A stretch of DNA of 64,000 bases from Gammaproteobacteria bacterium (GCA_024234895.1 JACKNJ010000007.1:124001-188000), one strand, 5' to 3'; shown: positions 1-9,275, numbered from the stretch's first letter. Notes: generated by a model not told the origin, from the sequence alone. Numbers and translations are program-made.

Positions 1-620
1 CCGGCGCCGATGCCGGCGACCACGCCGACCGCGACCGGCAGCACCAGGAAGCGCCACGCGCCCCAGCCCTCGACATAGCCGGAAATCGGCACCAGCAGCA
101 TGACCTTACCGAACAGGTACTGCCCGGCGATGATGAAGAACAGGCTGGAGATCGACATCATCGCGACCAGCACGACCTGCCCGAGCGCGTCGAGATAGCT
201 CGCGCGGAACAGCACGATGCCGAGCGCGAGGGTGATGTTCAGGGCGAGCCCGACGACGAAGGTGGGCAGCGCCAGCGCGAGGCTGGGCGGCGCGCGCTGG
301 ATGATGTCGTCGGCGATCGAGCGGCCGTTGTCGGCCTGGCCGAAATCGAAGGCGAACAGGCGCAGCGACTTGCTGAAGAACAGCGTGTCGGTCAGCGCGC
401 CGGCACCGTCGCGGTCGGCGTTCCAGAACAGTGGCCGGTCGTAGCCGCGTTCCCGCTTCCAGCTCTGCACCGCCTCCTCGGTCACGCGCTTGTTGCCGAG
501 GTGCGCGCGCGCCATGTCATCCGGCGAATTGACCATGAAGAACAGCGCGAAGGTCAGCAGGTTCACGCCGATCAGGATCGGGATCGCGTACAGCAGGCGG
601 CGGATCAGGTAGGCGCCCAT
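1..620 (-). CDS. Peptide ABC transporter permease, DppB/YejB type (C-terminus cut by window edge)
   Basis: Inner-membrane permease half of a peptide-type ABC importer. About 206 residues are present and the frame is open to base 1, so the C-terminus, including the EAA loop, lies outside the window. It begins MGAYLIRRLLYAIP, the usual DppB/YejB N-terminal membrane segment. A periplasmic stretch of roughly 65 residues follows, then hydrophobic segments around TFVVGLALNITLALG and MMSISSLFFIIAG. Its ATG shares a base with the stop of the upstream binding-protein gene (TGATG), so the two are translationally coupled. The ATPase and second permease probably follow beyond the window. The family is clear; the substrate (oligopeptide or similar) is inferred. 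Confidence 0.85.
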   Translation of the reverse strand, partial: MGAYLIRRLLYAIPILIGVNLLTFALFFMVNSPDDMARAHLGNKRVTEEAVQSWKRERGYDRPLFWNADRDGAGALTDTLFFSKSLRLFAFDFGQADNGRSIADDIIQRAPPSLALALPTFVVGLALNITLALGIVLFRASYLDALGQVVLVAMMSISSLFFIIAGQYLFGKVMLLVPISGYVEGWGAWRFLVLPVAVGVVAGIGA

Positions 621-2773
621 CAGTCGTCCCCCCGCGCGGCCATGTCGGCTTCGACTCCGCTCAGCCGACGGCCACCCCCCCGCTGGCTGAGCGGAGTCGA
701 AGCCAGCCCGGCAGCCCGCTCGCGCCGCCGCCAGGCCACCATGGCCGGCAGGACCAGCAACGCCAGCGCCAACAGCATCACCCCGAACGGCCACAGCACC
801 GGCGCGTTCCAGTCGACCCGTGCCTGCGCCCGCGCCGCGCCATCGATGCGCTGGTATTTCAGTGTGTTACGCGCCATCAGATTCGGTTTCACGTTATGCA
901 GCCAGGCGTGGATCAGACGGTATTCGACCGGGTGAAAGCCGAACAGCCACGGGGAATCCTCGCGCAGGATCGTGACCATGCGGTCGACCACGGCCTGCCG
1001 CTCGGCGCCGTTGGGCAGGTTCTTCATGCGGTCGAACAAGGCGTCGAATTCCGGATTCGCGTAGTTGGCCGCGTTCTCGCCATCGTGCAGCGCCTTGGCG
1101 TTGGGCCCGTAAAACAGGAAAAAGAAGTTCTCCGGGTCCGGGTAATCCGCGTTCCAGCCCCACTGGAACAACTGCGCCTGGCCCTTGCGCATCTTGTCCT
1201 GGAAGCGGTTGTAGTCGCTGTCGCGCACGACCAGGCGCAGCCCCAACTTCTCGACCTGCTTGCGCCACCAGTCGAGCACGGCCTTGAAATCCGGCCCGCT
1301 GCGCGCCGGCGTATCCAGATACAGCAACAGCGGCTTGCCGGTATCGGGGTCGATGCCGTCCGCGTAACCGGCTTGCGCCAGCAACGCGCGGGCCTCGGCC
1401 AGGGAGCGCCGTTGCGGGCGGCCATCCCGCCAGACGTGCGTGACCGGGTTGATGCCCGCCTCGCCCTCGCGATACCCGAAGATGCCCGGCGCCAACGGCC
1501 CCTGCGCCGCCATGCCACGCCCGTTGCGGAAGATCGCCACGTATTCCTCGTAATCGACCGCAATCGCCAACGCCTGGCGCAGGGCACGGGCGCGTTCGCC
1601 GTCGCCGCCGACCACCGGATCGAGCCAGTTGAAGCCAAAATAGAAGATGCTGGATTCGGTCTCCGTCTCCAGATGGATGCCCTTGTCGCGCAGTGCCGGC
1701 GTGAGTTCCGCGTCGCCGCCCGGCCCGACCTGCACGGCGCTGTCGAAGCTGTCCGAACTGACCCCGGACGAGTCGTACCAGCCTTGCAGGAATTTGCTCC
1801 AGGTCGGGATGGATTCCTTCTCCAGCGTGTACACCGCGCGCTCGATGAACGGCAGCGGTTTGCCAGCATCGGCGAGCAGCGCCGCCGGCCCCTCGTGCGG
1901 ATACAGCTCGCCATGCCAGTTCGGGTTTTCGGCGAGCACCATGCGCCGGTTCGGATCGCTCTCCAGCAGCAGGTACGGGCCGGAACCGACCGGCCAGGTG
2001 TCCAGACTCAGGTTGCGCTCCGCCATGCCGGGCTGGGCGTAGAAGCGTTCCGCCTCCCACGGCACGGGCGCGAAGAACGGCGTCGCCAGCCAGTACATGA
2101 ACTGCGGGTAGCTGCCGTGCAGGGTGACGCGCAAGGTGTAACGGTCGATCGCCTCGGCGCCGGCCAGCGGGTAATCGCGCAGGTCCAGCCAGCCGTCGCG
2201 GCCCTGCGCGGCCCAGGCCCTTTCCAGGGTGTCGCGGTAGGCGCGCAGGCCGACGATGTACTCCGACATCAGGCCGTGGATCGGCGAACTCAGCGCCGGA
2301 TGCGCCAGACGCTTGATCTGATGGACCAGATCGTCCGCCGTCACTTCCCGCGCAGGCTGGGCGAGCAGACGTTGTGGATCGAGCAGGTCGTCGGCGGTGC
2401 CAGCGGCCGCGAAGGCCGGATGCGGCTGGAAGCGCGCGCCGGCCGGAATGCGAATCTCGTACACCGTGCGCCGGGCATCGCCCTCGCCTTCCTCGAACAC
2501 GCGCGGCATGCCGACACTGAGCACCGGCATCAGCTCGTGCGGGCGCTTCAGGTAGTGGTACTGCAACGGCGGCTCGTAGATCTGGCTGATGTACACCCAC
2601 TCGTTGGACGCATACGAACGCGCCGGATCGAGGTGCTTGGGCGGATCGGCGAACGAGGTGTACAGCGTCCCGCTGACGCGCGGATCGTCGGGATACGGAT
2701 CGTTCCACGGCGTTTCACCGCAACCGGTGAGCGACACGATCAGCAGGACGAGGGCGGGCAGGACGCGCGACAT
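620..2773 (-). CDS. ABC transporter substrate-binding lipoprotein, family 5 (peptide type)
   Basis: Extracellular solute-binding protein of the SBP_bac_5 family, 717 residues, feeding the permease encoded directly downstream. The N-terminus is a lipoprotein signal with lipobox LTGC (Cys18). The body has family features such as DPARSYASNEWVYISQIYEPP and the late motif GWNADYPDPENFFFLFYGP. Unusually, a second hydrophobic segment (VLWPFGVMLLALALLVLPAMV, near residues 667-687) followed by basic residues suggests a C-terminal membrane anchor. The last ~28 residues after this anchor are encoded by a palindromic repeat (647-704) and so are probably a late addition. The stop overlaps the permease start. 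A 118-bp divergent gap separates it from fabI. Peptide import is inferred from family. Confidence 0.85.
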   Translation of the reverse strand: MSRVLPALVLLIVSLTGCGETPWNDPYPDDPRVSGTLYTSFADPPKHLDPARSYASNEWVYISQIYEPPLQYHYLKRPHELMPVLSVGMPRVFEEGEGDARRTVYEIRIPAGARFQPHPAFAAAGTADDLLDPQRLLAQPAREVTADDLVHQIKRLAHPALSSPIHGLMSEYIVGLRAYRDTLERAWAAQGRDGWLDLRDYPLAGAEAIDRYTLRVTLHGSYPQFMYWLATPFFAPVPWEAERFYAQPGMAERNLSLDTWPVGSGPYLLLESDPNRRMVLAENPNWHGELYPHEGPAALLADAGKPLPFIERAVYTLEKESIPTWSKFLQGWYDSSGVSSDSFDSAVQVGPGGDAELTPALRDKGIHLETETESSIFYFGFNWLDPVVGGDGERARALRQALAIAVDYEEYVAIFRNGRGMAAQGPLAPGIFGYREGEAGINPVTHVWRDGRPQRRSLAEARALLAQAGYADGIDPDTGKPLLLYLDTPARSGPDFKAVLDWWRKQVEKLGLRLVVRDSDYNRFQDKMRKGQAQLFQWGWNADYPDPENFFFLFYGPNAKALHDGENAANYANPEFDALFDRMKNLPNGAERQAVVDRMVTILREDSPWLFGFHPVEYRLIHAWLHNVKPNLMARNTLKYQRIDGAARAQARVDWNAPVLWPFGVMLLALALLVLPAMVAWRRRERAAGLASTPLSQRGGGRRLSGVEADMAARGDD
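647..704. repeat. Palindromic repeat, family C copy 1 (inside the end of the binding-protein gene)
   Basis: Inverted repeat with arms GGCTTCGACTCCGCTCAGCC and GGCTGAGCGGAGTCGAAGCC around an 18-bp GC-rich loop, 58 bp in all. Near-identical copies lie at 36116-36174 and 61263-61321. This copy is read in frame as the C-terminal tail of the upstream ABC binding protein. Confidence 0.9.
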
Positions 2774-2891
2774 GGCCCCCGATTGTAGGCGTCCCGACGC
2801 GGTGCGCGGCGAACGCGGACAACGCCCGTCACGCCTTCGTCATCTGCTATCCTTCCGGGCTTTCAAGAACCACACAGTATTCGGGTGAAAC

Positions 2892-3680
2892 ATGGGATTC
2901 CTGGCCGGCAAGCGCGCCCTCATCGTGGGCTTGGCAAGCAACCGTTCCATCGCCTGGGGCATCGCCCAGGCCATGCACCGTGAAGGCGCCGAACTCGCCT
3001 TCACCTACCAGAACGACCGACTCAAGGACCGTGTCACCGAGATGGCCGGCCAGCTCGGTTCGGAAATCCTGATCCCCTGCGACGTCGCCGAAGACGCGCA
3101 GATCGCCGGTGTCTTCGAGGAACTCGGCAAGCACTGGGACGGCTACGACATCCTGGTCCACTCCGTGGCCTTCGCGATCAAGGAACAGCTCGCCGGGCGT
3201 TACATCGACAACGTCACCCGCGAGGGCTTCCAGATCGCCCACGACATCAGCTCCTACAGCTTCACCGCGCTGGCCAAGGCCGGCCTGCCGATGATGGAAG
3301 GCCGTGCCGGCTCGCTGATCACGCTGAGCTATCTGGGCGCCGAGCGTTCCGTGCCGTTCTACAACGTCATGGGTCTCGCCAAGGCCAGTCTCGAAGCCAA
3401 CGTGCGCTACATGGCCGCCGACCTCGGCCCGGACAACATCCGCGTCAACGCGATCTCGGCCGGCCCGATCCGCACCCTGGCCGCCGCCGGCATCTCCAAC
3501 TTCAAGCGCCTGCTCGACTACAACGAGAAGGCCGCGCCGCTGCGCCGCAACGTGACCATCGAGGAAGTCGGCAACGTCGGCGCCTTCGTCGGCTCCGACC
3601 TCGCCTCCGGCGTGACCGGCCAGGTCATCTACGTCGACGGCGGCTATTGCAGCACCGCGATGGACTACAGCCAGGCCTGA
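2892..3680 (+). CDS. fabI: Enoyl-[acyl-carrier-protein] reductase (NADH) FabI
   Basis: Catalyses the last step of each fatty-acid elongation cycle, reducing trans-2-enoyl-ACP with NADH in the cytoplasm. The 262-residue length is normal for FabI. It has the atypical short-chain reductase nucleotide loop (GLASNRSIAWGIA, residues 13-25) and the FabI catalytic Tyr157 and Lys164 in FYNVMGLAKASLEANVRY, with Tyr147 in SYLGAER. These sit one residue from the E. coli numbering. VNAISAGPIRTLAA is the substrate-binding loop region. The start MGFLAGKRAL matches the family. It stands alone, divergent from the ABC genes, and ends at a strong terminator. It is the classical triclosan-target isoform rather than FabK, FabL or FabV. 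Confidence 0.97.
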   Translation: MGFLAGKRALIVGLASNRSIAWGIAQAMHREGAELAFTYQNDRLKDRVTEMAGQLGSEILIPCDVAEDAQIAGVFEELGKHWDGYDILVHSVAFAIKEQLAGRYIDNVTREGFQIAHDISSYSFTALAKAGLPMMEGRAGSLITLSYLGAERSVPFYNVMGLAKASLEANVRYMAADLGPDNIRVNAISAGPIRTLAAAGISNFKRLLDYNEKAAPLRRNVTIEEVGNVGAFVGSDLASGVTGQVIYVDGGYCSTAMDYSQA

Positions 3681-3701
3681 TCCAGTCCATCAACGCAAAA
3701 C

Positions 3702-3740
3702 AAAAACGGCGGCGCCCGCGAGGACGCCGCCGTTTTTGTT
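3702..3740 (+). terminator. Rho-independent terminator of fabI
   Basis: GC-rich hairpin with arms AAAACGGCGGCG and CGCCGCCGTTTT around a short loop. It ends in TTTTTGTTT, 22 bp after the fabI stop. The A-rich left arm would let it work in both directions. Confidence 0.9.
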
Positions 3741-3757
3741 TGGACGGTTGGTGAAGC

Positions 3758-3832
3758 GTAGGGCGGATACCCGAAGGGGTTCCGCCAAATCGGCGCTCAA
3801 TCCGGCGGAACCCCTGCGGGTATCCGCCCTAC
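3758..3832. repeat. Palindromic repeat, family D copy 1
   Basis: 75-bp inverted repeat, GTAGGGCGGATACCCG ... CGGGTATCCGCCCTAC, with an imperfect inner palindrome of GGGGTTCCGCC/GGCGGAACCCC. It lies between the convergent genes fabI and the DUF4197 gene. Related copies are at 29369-29443 (also 75 bp) and 60488-60594. Confidence 0.9.
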
Positions 3833-3845
3833 GCCGAGGCAAAAC

Positions 3846-3882
3846 AAGAAGGGTCCCCAGCTCAATACCGGCGGCCCTTCTT
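3846..3882 (-). terminator. Possible terminator of the DUF4197 gene
   Basis: Arms AAGAAGGG and CCCTTCTT enclose a 21-bp loop 66 bp after the DUF4197 stop. On the minus strand the stem is followed by GTTTTG. The stem is short and the loop long, so this is a modest candidate. Confidence 0.4.
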
Positions 3883-3947
3883 CACTTCCACCCACCTCCC
3901 CTGGAAGCCTTACCACCAACCAGGATGATGTCCACGACATCACCCCC

Positions 3948-4796
3948 TTACTTGAACCAGTCGAACACCTTCCGGACGATATCGGACGTCGCCCCGAGCG
4001 GATTCGCGCGCAAGCGTTTCTCCTCCTCGGCCATGGCCGTGAACAGGCCATTCAGGCTCTTGTCGGTCACGTAAGAATCCAGATCGAGCGTGTCCTTGTT
4101 CAGGTAACTGGAGAGGAAACCGGCCTGGCTGACGATCTGCTTGTAGTAGCTGGTCACACCGGTCTCGGCGGTCACCTTCTCGATCTGCGGGCGGAAGCGT
4201 TCGGTCAGACCGGCGCTGGTCTTTTCCTTGAAGTACTCGGTCGCGGCGTTGTCGGCGCCACCAACGATCCGCGCGGCATCGGTGATGCTCATCTGCTTGA
4301 CCGCGTCGACGAAGACCGGCGCCGCGTCGCGCACGGCGTTCTCGGCGGCACGGTTCATCGAGGTCTCGAAATCGTTGAACAGACCCTCCTGGCCGATCTT
4401 CGCCATCGCCGATTTCAGCGAGCTCAGTTGTTCCGGAACCGGGATGCGGACCTTCGGGTCGTCGAGGAAACCGCCGTCCTTGCCTAGGCGCTGGACGGCC
4501 GCGTCGGCAAACCCGGAGATGGCCGCGCGCAGACCGGTTTCCTGTTCCTTCGCGGTGGGCTCGGACTTGGTCGCGGTGCTCGCCGGTTGCGCGGTCGCGC
4601 CGGACGCTGGCGCGGGCGTCGCGCTGCCGCCACCGAGGACTTGATCCAGCTTGTCGCGCCAACCCGCCTGCGACGGCATGGCCACACAGGCCGCGACCAA
4701 GATCGGCATCACCATGCTCCGCGCGCGCAACGCCTTCCCCGGCATGGCACGATTGCGATTCGCGAACCTCGCGGACAACAGCGACAACAGTTTCAT
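3948..4796 (-). CDS. DUF4197 domain protein, exported
   Basis: Exported protein of unknown function, about 282 residues. The last ~215 residues match my memory of the DUF4197 family (GLRAAISGFADAAVQRLGKDGGF; FPxxSSYLNKDTLD-like; TDKSLNGLFTAMAEEEKRLRANP; ending in VRKVFDWFK). The N-terminus carries a secretion signal, VMPILVAACVAMPSQA, followed by an Ala/Ser/Thr/Pro linker with the GGGSATPAPASGATAQP segment. I chose the ATG at 4796 because GGAG lies 10 bases upstream; in-frame ATGs at 4745 and just before the hydrophobic core are alternatives. A longer in-frame opening upstream only shadows the divergent gene. DUF4197 proteins are periplasmic and uncharacterised; no catalytic motif is visible. 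Confidence 0.8.
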   Translation of the reverse strand: MKLLSLLSARFANRNRAMPGKALRARSMVMPILVAACVAMPSQAGWRDKLDQVLGGGSATPAPASGATAQPASTATKSEPTAKEQETGLRAAISGFADAAVQRLGKDGGFLDDPKVRIPVPEQLSSLKSAMAKIGQEGLFNDFETSMNRAAENAVRDAAPVFVDAVKQMSITDAARIVGGADNAATEYFKEKTSAGLTERFRPQIEKVTAETGVTSYYKQIVSQAGFLSSYLNKDTLDLDSYVTDKSLNGLFTAMAEEEKRLRANPLGATSDIVRKVFDWFK

Positions 4797-4847
4797 TAGC
4801 CTTACACTCCGGTTTATCGGGAACCCGCGACACAGTCTCATCTCACC

Positions 4848-6425
4848 ATGCCGGATATCAAGACACTCGAAGATCACAACCGCCTCGTGCATGCCCTGCG
4901 CAATCCGGACGTGTACCCGCACCCGGTCACGGAGATCAAGATCGTCGAGACGCATATTTCCACGGTGCTGCTGACCGGCCATTACGCCTACAAGGTCAAG
5001 AAGCCGGTCAATTTCGGCTTCCTCGATTTCTCGACCAATGACCGCCGCCGCCAGTTCTGCGAGGAGGAGCTGCGCCTGAACCGGCGGCTCGCGCCCAATC
5101 TGTATCTCGACGTGATCGGCATCGGCGGCACGATCTCCAAGCCGAAACTCGGCGACCCCCGGCCATGGGAATACATGGTCAAGATGCGCCAGTTCGATCA
5201 GGCCGGACTGCTGTCGATGCTGGCGCAGGAAAAGCGTCTGGAGGTGCGCCACGTCGATGCGATTGCGGAGCAGATCGCCCGCTTCCACGCCGGCGCGAAA
5301 GGCGCGACGGAGAACGAACCGTGGGGCGACCCGGACCTGATCCTGCGCCCCGTGCTCGCCAATTTCGCGCAGATCCGCCCCCGTCTCGCCAACGCCGAGG
5401 ACATCAGCCGCATGACCCGTCTGGCGGCGTGGAGCGACGCCGAATGGAAACGTCTGAAACCGAGCTTCACGGCGCGCAAGAAAGGCGGCTTCATCCGTGA
5501 ATGCCATGGCGATCTGCACCTCGGCAACATCACCCTGATCGAGGGCAAGGTCACCATCTTCGACGGCATTGATTTCGATCCGAACCTGGTCTGGATCGAC
5601 GTGATGAGCGAGGTCGCTTTCTTCACGATGGACCTGCGCGAACGCGGCATGCATTTCCTCGCGCAACGCTTTCTCAACAACTACCTGCTCACCACCGGCG
5701 ACTACGCGGGCATCGAGGTGCTGCGCTTCTACCTGGTCTATCGGGCCATGGTGCGCGCGAAGATCACGCTGATCCGCATGGAACAGATATCCACCGGATC
5801 GGGCCGCGATGCGGCTTTAAGCGAATACCAGAAGTACATCCTGCTGGCCGCCTATTTCACCCGCCCGCAACCGCCCGCGCTGGTCATCACCTTCGGCCCC
5901 TCCGGGAGCGGCAAGTCGCGCTTCGCGCAGGCCTTCGCGGAGCGTCTCGGCCTGATCCAGGTGAGCTCGGACATCGAACGCAAGCGCCTCTACGGCGTAC
6001 CGCTGAAGGACCGGAGCGGCGCGGCGCGCGGCCTGTACAACGCGGATGCCCACGAACGCACCTACGCGCGCCTGGCCGAGATCGCGACCGAGTTGATCCG
6101 CTACGGCCAGCGCCCGATCATCGACGCGACCTGTCTGAATGCCGCCAGCCGCGCACGCTTCCAGGCCCTCGCCGAGCAACTCGGCGCGCGCTACGTGATC
6201 CTCTCCTGCGAGGCGCCGGTCGACATTCTGCGTGAGCGCGTCCGTGCCCGCGCCAAGGCCGACAACGACCCATCCGACGCCGGTCTGGACGTACTGGAAA
6301 GACAACTGGCGTCGATGGACAAACTGACCCCGGAAGAACTCGCCCACGCGATCCGCGTCAACACCACGTCGCCGCTGAATCAGGCCACCATCGACGTACT
6401 CCGCGCCCACCTGGAAAGCGACTGA
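4848..6425 (+). CDS. Fusion of aminoglycoside-phosphotransferase-like domain and P-loop kinase
   Basis: Two-domain cytoplasmic protein of 525 residues (COG2187 plus COG0645 arrangement). The N-terminal ~335 residues are APH/choline-kinase-like, with the Brenner motif HGDLHLGN (220-227) and the metal-binding DGIDFDP (239-245). The C-terminal domain has a Walker A GPSGSGKS (350-357) and resembles gluconate/zeta-toxin-type small-molecule kinases, with VSSDIERKRLYG and later IDATCLN. Both halves look intact, so two phosphotransfer activities are possible. The substrate is not known for the family and I do not guess one. It is divergent from the DUF4197 gene across a 51-bp gap that must hold both promoters. 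Confidence 0.85.
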   Translation: MPDIKTLEDHNRLVHALRNPDVYPHPVTEIKIVETHISTVLLTGHYAYKVKKPVNFGFLDFSTNDRRRQFCEEELRLNRRLAPNLYLDVIGIGGTISKPKLGDPRPWEYMVKMRQFDQAGLLSMLAQEKRLEVRHVDAIAEQIARFHAGAKGATENEPWGDPDLILRPVLANFAQIRPRLANAEDISRMTRLAAWSDAEWKRLKPSFTARKKGGFIRECHGDLHLGNITLIEGKVTIFDGIDFDPNLVWIDVMSEVAFFTMDLRERGMHFLAQRFLNNYLLTTGDYAGIEVLRFYLVYRAMVRAKITLIRMEQISTGSGRDAALSEYQKYILLAAYFTRPQPPALVITFGPSGSGKSRFAQAFAERLGLIQVSSDIERKRLYGVPLKDRSGAARGLYNADAHERTYARLAEIATELIRYGQRPIIDATCLNAASRARFQALAEQLGARYVILSCEAPVDILRERVRARAKADNDPSDAGLDVLERQLASMDKLTPEELAHAIRVNTTSPLNQATIDVLRAHLESD

Positions 6426-6437
6426 ATCCAGCGGGCA

Positions 6438-8138
6438 TCAGGAGGTGGCATAGCCCTCCGACCGCAACCAGTCGGTCAGGGCGGCGGTAACCTCCGCGAT
6501 CACGGGCGCCCAATCGAACGCGGTCGTCTGCCGGAACAGGCGCGCGGTCGGATACCAATCGGTTCGCTCCGCCTGCTTCCCCCAGCGCCAGTCCGGACCG
6601 ACATCGAGCAGCACCCAGAACGGCACCCCCAGCGCGCCGGCCAGATTCGCCAACGCCGTATCGACGGTGATCACCAGGTCCATGCGCAACAGGGCCGCGG
6701 CGGTGTCGGCGAAATCCGCCAGCTCCGGGCCCAGATCGTGGACATCCGGCGCATCCGGCAAGACATTCTGGTTGGGTTGCAACACGTAGAAATCGACCGG
6801 GGCGGCATCGAGCAGCGGTCGCAACCCTGCGGTGTCGATGCTCCGGCAACGATTGCGCAGATGGCGTGCCTGCCCCTGCCAGGCCAAGCCCACACGGGCC
6901 CGCCGCACACCGGTTTCCCCATCCGGCAACCGCTCCCGCCAATGGGCCAGATTGACTTCGGGTACGACCAGCCACGGTTCATCGGTCGGGACGTCGGCGG
7001 GCGCATAGCGCGCCAGACGCAGCGGCAGACTGCCCATGAACACCCAGGCGTCATGATCCGGATAGGCCTCGAGATCACGGTTGTCGACCACCTCGGCGAG
7101 CCACGGCAAACCACGCATCAGCGACAGGGTCGCCGGAGGCGCCACCACGCTCAGCGTGCCGACCCGTCGCGCGGCCTCCCGCAGATAGCGTGCGAACAGG
7201 AAAACATCGCCAAACCCCTGTTCAGCGACCACCAGCAGCCGGGTTTGCGGATCGTCGGCGCCCTCCCAAACCAGCGCTTCCGACTGAAAGACCGGCATGT
7301 TCGGGATCACCGTCATTGCCTGCGTGCGCGCCTCGTACGCCTCCCAGGCAAGGCGGTCCGGCGCCTCCGCGAGGCGAGCCACGCCGGCGGCACGGATCGC
7401 CCCGATGTGATGCGGGTCATGGCTCAGCACCGAGCCCAGCAGACGGGCCGCTTCCTCATGATTGCCGCTGCTGAGCAGCACGCCGTACAGATTCACGACC
7501 GGATTCATGTTGTCAGGCGCCAGCCTGGCCGAGCGCCGAAACGCGTCCGCGGCGTCACGCAAGCGACCGGCGAACTGATATGCCGTGCCCAGGGCGTTGA
7601 GGGCGGACGCGGAGTCCGGCTCCAGCCGGGACGCCATCTGGTATGCCCAGACCGCCTCGTCCGGCAATTTGGCGAACAACAGCGCGTCGCCGTAAACGTT
7701 CCAGACAGCCGCCCGCATCGGTGCGATCCGCGTCAGCCGCCGGGCCGTGTCGAGCATGGCATCGGCGGCGCTCAGGTCCCGCTGAATCAGGGCAATGGCC
7801 ATCAGCGATGGCACCGGATCGGGCAGTTCCTCGATCGCTAGCCGCAGGTGCCGCAGCGCTTCCTCGCTCCGCGCCTGGCGATGCAGCGCCATAGCCAGGT
7901 TGTGATGGGCCGGACCGTGGCGCGGCGCAAGCTCCAGAACCCGCTCTAAGCGCTCGATAGCCTCGTCCGGTCGCCCGGAACGCAGATCGACCGCCGCCCG
8001 CAACTGCAACCGATCGGCGTCATCGGGCGACTCCAGCAACGCGTCGTCCAGAAGGATGACCGCGTCCGCCAGCTCGCCAGCCTCGATCATCGCCTGCACA
8101 CGCCGCAGCAATTCGGCGTCGGTGTCATCGGACATCAT
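6438..8138 (-). CDS. TPR-repeat protein with C-terminal glycosyltransferase-9-like domain
   Basis: 566-residue soluble protein. Residues ~1-270 are tandem tetratricopeptide repeats (for example DAVILLDDALLESPDDADRL; PDEAIERLERVLELAPRHGPAHHNLA; PDSASALNALGTAYQFAGRL). The C-terminal ~280 residues look like the heptosyltransferase-type GT-B fold, with LVVAEQGFGDVFLFARYL and the late motif DLVITVDTALANLAGALGVPFWVLLDVGPDWRWG. Proteins of this layout are common in proteobacteria and are thought to be glycosyltransferases or degenerate relatives; the acceptor is unknown. An alternative ATG lies one codon after the first. It is convergent with the APH/kinase gene (12-bp gap) and divergent from the PfkB kinase. 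Confidence 0.8.
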   Translation of the reverse strand: MMSDDTDAELLRRVQAMIEAGELADAVILLDDALLESPDDADRLQLRAAVDLRSGRPDEAIERLERVLELAPRHGPAHHNLAMALHRQARSEEALRHLRLAIEELPDPVPSLMAIALIQRDLSAADAMLDTARRLTRIAPMRAAVWNVYGDALLFAKLPDEAVWAYQMASRLEPDSASALNALGTAYQFAGRLRDAADAFRRSARLAPDNMNPVVNLYGVLLSSGNHEEAARLLGSVLSHDPHHIGAIRAAGVARLAEAPDRLAWEAYEARTQAMTVIPNMPVFQSEALVWEGADDPQTRLLVVAEQGFGDVFLFARYLREAARRVGTLSVVAPPATLSLMRGLPWLAEVVDNRDLEAYPDHDAWVFMGSLPLRLARYAPADVPTDEPWLVVPEVNLAHWRERLPDGETGVRRARVGLAWQGQARHLRNRCRSIDTAGLRPLLDAAPVDFYVLQPNQNVLPDAPDVHDLGPELADFADTAAALLRMDLVITVDTALANLAGALGVPFWVLLDVGPDWRWGKQAERTDWYPTARLFRQTTAFDWAPVIAEVTAALTDWLRSEGYATS

Positions 8139-8269
8139 CTACCCCGCGTTCAATGGATGGGCCATCCCGGCCACGTTGCCCGCTCAAGCATAGCCAAGTC
8201 CGCACGGGCATCCGCGAGCATCGCCCGTTAGAATGCCGCACCATCAATTCCGCAACCCGAGAGTGAACG

Positions 8270-9256
8270 ATGCGCAGCTACCACGTTTATGGCGTCGGCA
8301 ACGCCCTGGTCGACATGGACTACGAAGTCAGCCCCCAGGATCTGACCGACATGAACATCGACAAGGGCGTCATGACCCTGGTCGAGGAAGACCACCAGAC
8401 GCGCATCATGGCGCACCTCGGCGGCCACCACTGCAAGAAGAGCGCGGGCGGTTCCGCCGCCAACTCGGTGATCGCGGTCGCGCAGTTCGGCGGCAAGGGT
8501 TTCTATTCCTGCAAGGTCGCCGACGACGACCTCGGCCATTTCTATCTCGAAGACCTGAAGGCCAACGGCGTCGACACCAACGCCCACGACACCCGCGAAG
8601 CCGGCCACACCGGTCGCTGCCTGGTCATGGTCACGCCCGATGCGGACCGCACCATGGCCACTCATCTGGGCATCACCGGCGGCCTGTCCAAGCACGAACT
8701 GGTCGAGGACAAGCTGCGCGATGCCGATTACGTGTACATCGAGGGCTACCTGGTCACCTCGGATTCCGCGCGCGAATCCGCCATCCACGCCCGCCAGCTG
8801 GCCGAACAGGCCGGCGTGAAGACGGCGCTGTCGCTGTCCGATCCGAACATGGTCAGGTTCTTCAAGGACGGCCTCGACGCGATGATCGGCGACTCCGTCG
8901 ACCTGCTGTTCGCGAACGAGGACGAAGCCATGGGCATGGCCGGCGCCGACACCCTCGACGACGCGATTGCCTATCTGAAGACCCGCTGCCGCGAATTCGC
9001 CGTGACCCTCGGCCCGAAGGGCGCACTGGTCTGGGACGGCGCCAAGCTGATCGAGATCGCCCCGACCCCGGTCAAGGCCATCGACACCGTCGGCGCCGGC
9101 GACATGTTCGCGGGCGCCTTCCTGTACGGCCTGACCCAGGGCTGGGATCACGCCCGCGCCGGCGCGCTGGCCTCGAAGGCCTCCGCGTATCTGGTCACCA
9201 GCTACGGCCCGCGCATCTCCGCCGCTCAGGCCAAGGCGCTGCTGAACGGCGCCTGA
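8270..9256 (+). CDS. PfkB-family carbohydrate/adenosine kinase
   Basis: Cytoplasmic ribokinase-family kinase, 328 residues. It has the N-terminal glycine motif GGSAANSVIAVAQFGGKGFY (substrate and Mg-ATP side) and the C-terminal signature DTVGAGDMFAGAFLYGL containing the catalytic Asp and anion hole. The GVGNALVDMDYEV opening and overall form resemble the adenosine-kinase-like branch often found in proteobacteria, but the sugar or nucleoside specificity cannot be fixed from sequence. A GAGAGTG Shine-Dalgarno-like stretch precedes the ATG, and TAGAAT at 8227-8232 could be a -10 box. It is a single-gene unit, convergent with truD across a palindromic repeat. Confidence 0.85.
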   Translation: MRSYHVYGVGNALVDMDYEVSPQDLTDMNIDKGVMTLVEEDHQTRIMAHLGGHHCKKSAGGSAANSVIAVAQFGGKGFYSCKVADDDLGHFYLEDLKANGVDTNAHDTREAGHTGRCLVMVTPDADRTMATHLGITGGLSKHELVEDKLRDADYVYIEGYLVTSDSARESAIHARQLAEQAGVKTALSLSDPNMVRFFKDGLDAMIGDSVDLLFANEDEAMGMAGADTLDDAIAYLKTRCREFAVTLGPKGALVWDGAKLIEIAPTPVKAIDTVGAGDMFAGAFLYGLTQGWDHARAGALASKASAYLVTSYGPRISAAQAKALLNGA

Positions 9257-9275
9257 GGCGGTTTCGGCGGCACCC

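Noticed and set aside
896..2788. Long open frame on the plus strand opposite the ABC binding-protein gene
   Set aside because: Antisense to a well-recognised family 5 binding protein; long shadow frames are common at this GC content and its product is low-complexity His/Arg/Gln-rich.
4797..5666. Upstream extension of the DUF4197 gene
   Set aside because: The frame is open back to 5666 but lies antisense to the APH/kinase gene; the signal peptide and Shine-Dalgarno place the start near 4796.
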